IMG/VR virus record: IMGVR_UViG_3300042401_000287
Coordinates: 1-26,959 of that record
Length of the DNA: 26,959 nucleotides
Direction: 5' to 3' (one strand)
Source of the DNA: a virus
Position 1 is the first letter of the stretch. Each line of letters begins with the position of its first letter. The notes under the pieces were generated by a model. That model saw only the letters and a program-made list of their open reading frames with translations, ran no database searches and was not told the DNA's origin. Below, piece after piece: positions 24,101 through 26,959 of this stretch. A program made the translations under genes and the position numbers.

Positions 24101-26959
24101 CAGATTCCAAAACGGTTTCATCGTTGATACTTTCGATGGTCAAGGTATTGGCAACTCATCTTCTCCTGAATGGAATGCTTCTATTGATTTTAATAGGAAA
24201 GAACTACGTCCGTTCTTTAATCAGCGCCAGGTTGATTTGCTAGAAAACGTTAATAAAACTACTAAAACATATAAAGTATCTGGTGATTTAGTAACACTTC
24301 CATTTAATGAAGTTTCACTGATTAATCAACCAAAAGCTTCTCGTCGTGAGTTTGTTAATCCATATGCGCTTTATTCGTATATTGGAGTTCTGTCACTAAC
24401 ACCTTGGTCAGACACTTGGTTCTCTACAGAACGCCGTCCAGATATCGTGTTAAACGACGAAGGTCAATACAATGCTATAGTATCTATGGCTGAGCAACAA
24501 GGAGTTCTTGGCACCGTTTGGAATTCTTGGCAAACAGTATTCTCTTCAAGTAAATCACTTGGCGAGAGAATGGACACTCTAAACAGATGGTCAGAAGCAA
24601 ATACCGTAGTTCTTAATGACGGCAATAATGGTGGAACTTTCTGGAGAGCACGTTCTGATTTTACTGCAGATGAGTTAGTTGCTATTGGTGTTGATCCAGC
24701 ACTAGCAGGTAATCAAAATGCGTTGAACTCTTCTGGTGCGGCCGGGTTGCGCGTAGTTACTATTGAAACACAAGCTGTAGAAACTACTGCTAAGCGTAGT
24801 GGTGTAAGATCTTTTGTAGTAGATAAAGTAGATTCTAGAGTACTAGAAGATCGAGTTGTTGATACTAAGATCGTTCCATATATTCGTCCAAGAGCTATAT
24901 TAGCGCGCGGCTTTGGATTCAGATCTAACACTAGACTATATAACTTTTTTGATGGTACTAATGTTGATCGTTATGTGCAATGTGCAACTCGTATTGAGTA
25001 TACTAAAATTTCTGGCAAGCACGACACATTCACTACTACACGAAACTGTGGTTCAAACGTTCAAAATGCTGAACGCTTAGTAAGTTATGCAACCGGTTTG
25101 TATATGACTGGTACAGTTACTGTAACAAATGGTTCTACAGCTGTAGTTGGCTCCACAACAGCTTTTACAACTGAAATTTCCGCGGGAGATACTTTCTTTA
25201 TTGGTAGCGATGCTTATATAGTAGCTGCAGTACCTAGTAACACAAGCTTGACTTTGAAAAATGCATACACAGGGACTACAGCTTCTGCAATTGCAGCAAC
25301 TGTAAAAAGCACTAAACACTCTAACTTAGAAGTTGAACTTGCGTTTAGTCATGGTGAAGTTATTAAAGAATATGATGCATCTAACGTTGCTACTGGTCGC
25401 ACAGCAATTGTTGTTGGTCAAGAAATAAACGCTGGTAAATATTACGTTTGGGTTCTTAATGAGCGCGGCGATAATAAATACAGCACTGCAACTGGTCATT
25501 ACCTTGAGGGCGAGTATACTGATGTTCTTAGCTCTAAGCCAAGAATCAAATTTGTTGCGAGAACAGTATTTGACAATTTAACTTCTAGTGCAACTGGTCA
25601 AGTTAATGGTATCTTTAGAGTTCCTAATAACCCAATCGACAAGTTTAGAACTGGTACTCGCGAGTATCGTTTAACAGACAGTCCATCAAATGCTGCCAAT
25701 GAAACTACTTACGGTGCAACATACTATCAAGCGAACGGACTAGTTGAAGTTAAACAGCGTACTATTATTTCAACTAGAACTGCTGAAATTGTTTCAGAAG
25801 TTGTGTCGGATGATAAAACTGTTATCAATGTGTCAGATCGCGTAACTGCTGATTCTGGCTGGTTTGATCCATTAGCTCAAACCTTCTTAGTGCAAAATGA
25901 GGGTGGTTGCTTTATTACATCTGTTGATTTATACTTTGCTGCAGTTGATCCAACTGGTAAAATTCCAGTTAGAGTTGAAATTCGTGAAGTTGTGAATGGA
26001 TATCCAGGTAAAGTGGTATTGCCATTCTCGCGTGTAAGCAAGCAGGCTGCAGATATTAATGTTGACTCTATTGCTGGTACCACTGCAACAAACTTTAAAT
26101 TTAACTCTCCAGTATATTTGCAAAATGGTACAGAATATGCGTTAACAGTACTTTCTGATTCTAATGCATATGAAATGTGGATTGCTCAAACATTAGAAAC
26201 TGATGTTATTAGTAAAGCTGTTATCAATTCTCAGCCATATAATGGTGTACTATTTAAGTCGCAGAATGCTTCTACATGGACAGCAGATCAAACTCAGGAC
26301 ATGAAGTTTAAAATCTATCGTGCAGAGTTTACAAGCACTTCAGCTGATATTGAATTCATTCCTCCAGAAAATAAAGCTAAAGCTCTTGCATTTAATCCGC
26401 TCAACTTTATTGAGAATGGTACACAAATGCGTGTTACCCATCGTGACCACGGATTTAGACCTCTAGACACAGTGACTTACACAAATCGTCAGATTACTAC
26501 ATTTGTTAATGGAATTCCATCTGCGTATCTGTTTAATACTCCACTAACTGTTTCTAACATTGAAACAGATATGTACATGGTAGAATTAAATTCAATTCTT
26601 CCAAAATCTACATCATCACTTGCTATTGGAACTGGTGCTAGAACATTTGTGCTAAGCACAAATTATGCTAGAGCTAAATTTGATGCTTTTAGAACTGGTA
26701 ATACTGTAATTAGATTTACAAGATTCGATACAGCAAACAATGTGATTTATGATAATACATATATGGAAGGCACTATTACTAGTGTAACTGATACAAGTAT
26801 TATTATGAATATAACAAAGGTTGGAAGTGTCACAGGAACATTTAACTCTTGGATTTTATCTTCAACTACATCTGGACAAACTGGCGGAAGTTATATTTCA
26901 GCAACTGAAAACTATGAGTTTCAAACGGTGCTAATGAATGGTAATACAAACGTTCTTCC
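21144..26959 (+). CDS. Giant DUF4815-type baseplate/fibre-attachment structural protein (runs off the right edge)
   Basis: The frame is open from the ATG at 21144 to the last base, at least 1938 codons, with no stop. The N-terminus (LNVSPFYDDYSENKKFYRIL, FRPGYSVQARELTQLQTILQ, HGDHVFKQGSMVIPGQ) is the DUF4815 signature found in large structural proteins of T4-like marine phages. Later parts include a helical LERRVQDLEYYTSLSLLELD (near residue 954), an inserted small beta domain with GTVTVTNGSTAVVGS (near 1321), and DPLAQTFLVQNEGGCFITSV (near 1575) followed by IPVRVEIREVVNGYPGKVV, a block recurring in such proteins. It sits after gp8, where T4 has gp9/gp10, so a role in the outer wedge or fibre attachment is likely. 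It has its own late promoter. The C-terminus is not seen. Confidence 0.88.
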   Translation, partial: MALDLNVSPFYDDYSENKKFYRILFRPGYSVQARELTQLQTILQQQIARHGDHVFKQGSMVIPGQIAYDTDVKYIKLVNYTGIDTYLASIAGKEITSEGGLVAEIIDYSLAGTDPQTTIFVKYKNSLQDGFGRNISEFEVNQVLRAVDNTISGSITTADVNRPSGKASSATIKKGVYYINNNFVLVDDQVIILDKYDAEGYLGPSYRVGLQLTESVIYPEDDESLLDNALGSPNYAAPGAARYFMDLVLTKITLAEAEPDNFIELLRLKNGVVEFKIDRSQYAELEKTLARRTYDESGDYALSPFGIQARNYRNNFRNGWAAAEKYIQGDIIRTTIGDGIDFYYFTATIAGLSGNSAPSLSRARDGLDDYTTDNQVRWEYTQLPNFNQGIYSFNSGDSAFTAFTLNDHIRLDGMLAYGVEAGKAYVRGYEIEKLATEYLPANKSRDLPAGSTALANYLGIPNFNRNSSNGLDAVTNTVSVKQTTNIYTSMGSYVLVKDVAFAPDLVNLPQVNLYSVVKGSASDTAIPSHIIGKARIRAIESHGTLESTPVYKLFLFDIQMISNKYFKDVKAIGSLTGTYSFLSNAFIPTGSTDLILNDPQRSSLLHTLPNYAIKKIVSMDYIVVVPFTQQISTSPSGEGDFGVITLTAPSGGYTFEDSAESSNYIVVRLNTATSPGAILIAPTIAVGGNGTTVSISGLEKSKLYTVFATLKRSNSQTSTSTVQVTNQTEVFTTEATARSSEIVLQKTNGYRIISIKMAPAGFGASVGYDIDITNRYTFSNNSDVSSVGKISLTLQDGAPLPTGSIEVRYEYLNVSGGPGDVVAVNSYVAANSGLRYDEITSVNGVQLRDAIDFRPRASTTGYFETYFPKFGQSTTVEYTHYLPRIDSVSLTSTGQFITSAGVPSLKAVEQNIPANSMKLARISLEPYTFDLDSNSVRIDRVENKRYTMRDIGKLERRVQDLEYYTSLSLLELDTKNMRIVDSDGLDRFQNGFIVDTFDGQGIGNSSSPEWNASIDFNRKELRPFFNQRQVDLLENVNKTTKTYKVSGDLVTLPFNEVSLINQPKASRREFVNPYALYSYIGVLSLTPWSDTWFSTERRPDIVLNDEGQYNAIVSMAEQQGVLGTVWNSWQTVFSSSKSLGERMDTLNRWSEANTVVLNDGNNGGTFWRARSDFTADELVAIGVDPALAGNQNALNSSGAAGLRVVTIETQAVETTAKRSGVRSFVVDKVDSRVLEDRVVDTKIVPYIRPRAILARGFGFRSNTRLYNFFDGTNVDRYVQCATRIEYTKISGKHDTFTTTRNCGSNVQNAERLVSYATGLYMTGTVTVTNGSTAVVGSTTAFTTEISAGDTFFIGSDAYIVAAVPSNTSLTLKNAYTGTTASAIAATVKSTKHSNLEVELAFSHGEVIKEYDASNVATGRTAIVVGQEINAGKYYVWVLNERGDNKYSTATGHYLEGEYTDVLSSKPRIKFVARTVFDNLTSSATGQVNGIFRVPNNPIDKFRTGTREYRLTDSPSNAANETTYGATYYQANGLVEVKQRTIISTRTAEIVSEVVSDDKTVINVSDRVTADSGWFDPLAQTFLVQNEGGCFITSVDLYFAAVDPTGKIPVRVEIREVVNGYPGKVVLPFSRVSKQAADINVDSIAGTTATNFKFNSPVYLQNGTEYALTVLSDSNAYEMWIAQTLETDVISKAVINSQPYNGVLFKSQNASTWTADQTQDMKFKIYRAEFTSTSADIEFIPPENKAKALAFNPLNFIENGTQMRVTHRDHGFRPLDTVTYTNRQITTFVNGIPSAYLFNTPLTVSNIETDMYMVELNSILPKSTSSLAIGTGARTFVLSTNYARAKFDAFRTGNTVIRFTRFDTANNVIYDNTYMEGTITSVTDTSIIMNITKVGSVTGTFNSWILSSTTSGQTGGSYISATENYEFQTVLMNGNTNVL

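Overview
The window reads as a virion-morphogenesis segment of a T4-like myovirus (a contractile-tailed dsDNA phage). It is AT-rich, roughly 35-38% GC by eye. Genes are tightly packed, and most junctions are TAATG or ATGA stop/start overlaps. Recognition rests on remembered T4 family signatures (gp59, gp32, gp4, gp54, gp16, gp26, gp48, gp53, gp27, gp5, gp5.4, gp25, gp6, gp8) and a DUF4815-type giant structural protein. Protein lengths and the DUF4815 protein resemble marine T4-like phages such as cyanophages and Pelagibacter phages. The host cannot be read from the window; no tRNA, CRISPR array, insertion sequence or integrase was seen.

Layout. (1) 1-1540, plus strand: the end of the helicase loader gp59, a small basic protein of unknown role, ssDNA-binding protein gp32, and a strong hairpin terminator. 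A 62-codon ORF follows the terminator. (2) 1719-6815, minus strand, transcribed right to left: gp4 head-completion nuclease, a conserved 186-aa protein, gp54 tail-tube initiator, gp16 small terminase, a gp26-family hub/chaperone protein, and a 674-aa probable tape-measure protein. Between the last two, a -1 reading frame of 58 codons follows a slippery T-TTT-TTC placed directly against the gp26 stop codon. It ends in a TAATG overlap with the tape-measure start. This looks like a tail-assembly-chaperone programmed frameshift (G/GT type) in a T4-like phage, and it is the most interesting signal in the window. (3) 6816-6861: a 46-bp gap with two perfect T4-late-type TATAAATA elements pointing at each other. 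(4) 6862-21094, plus strand: gp48, gp53, gp27-like hub, gp5 (lysozyme plus M15-type peptidase), a 198-aa protein, PAAR spike tip, gp25, gp6, a gp7-like wedge protein, a 189-aa structural protein and an enlarged gp8. (5) 21100-26959: a late promoter and a giant DUF4815-type structural gene running off the right edge.

Together the two arms encode the central hub, spike, tube cap and wedges of a baseplate, with DNA-packaging and head-completion functions (gp16, gp4) mixed into the minus-strand arm. Late TATAAATA boxes imply a gp55-like late sigma factor and its co-activators, encoded outside the window.
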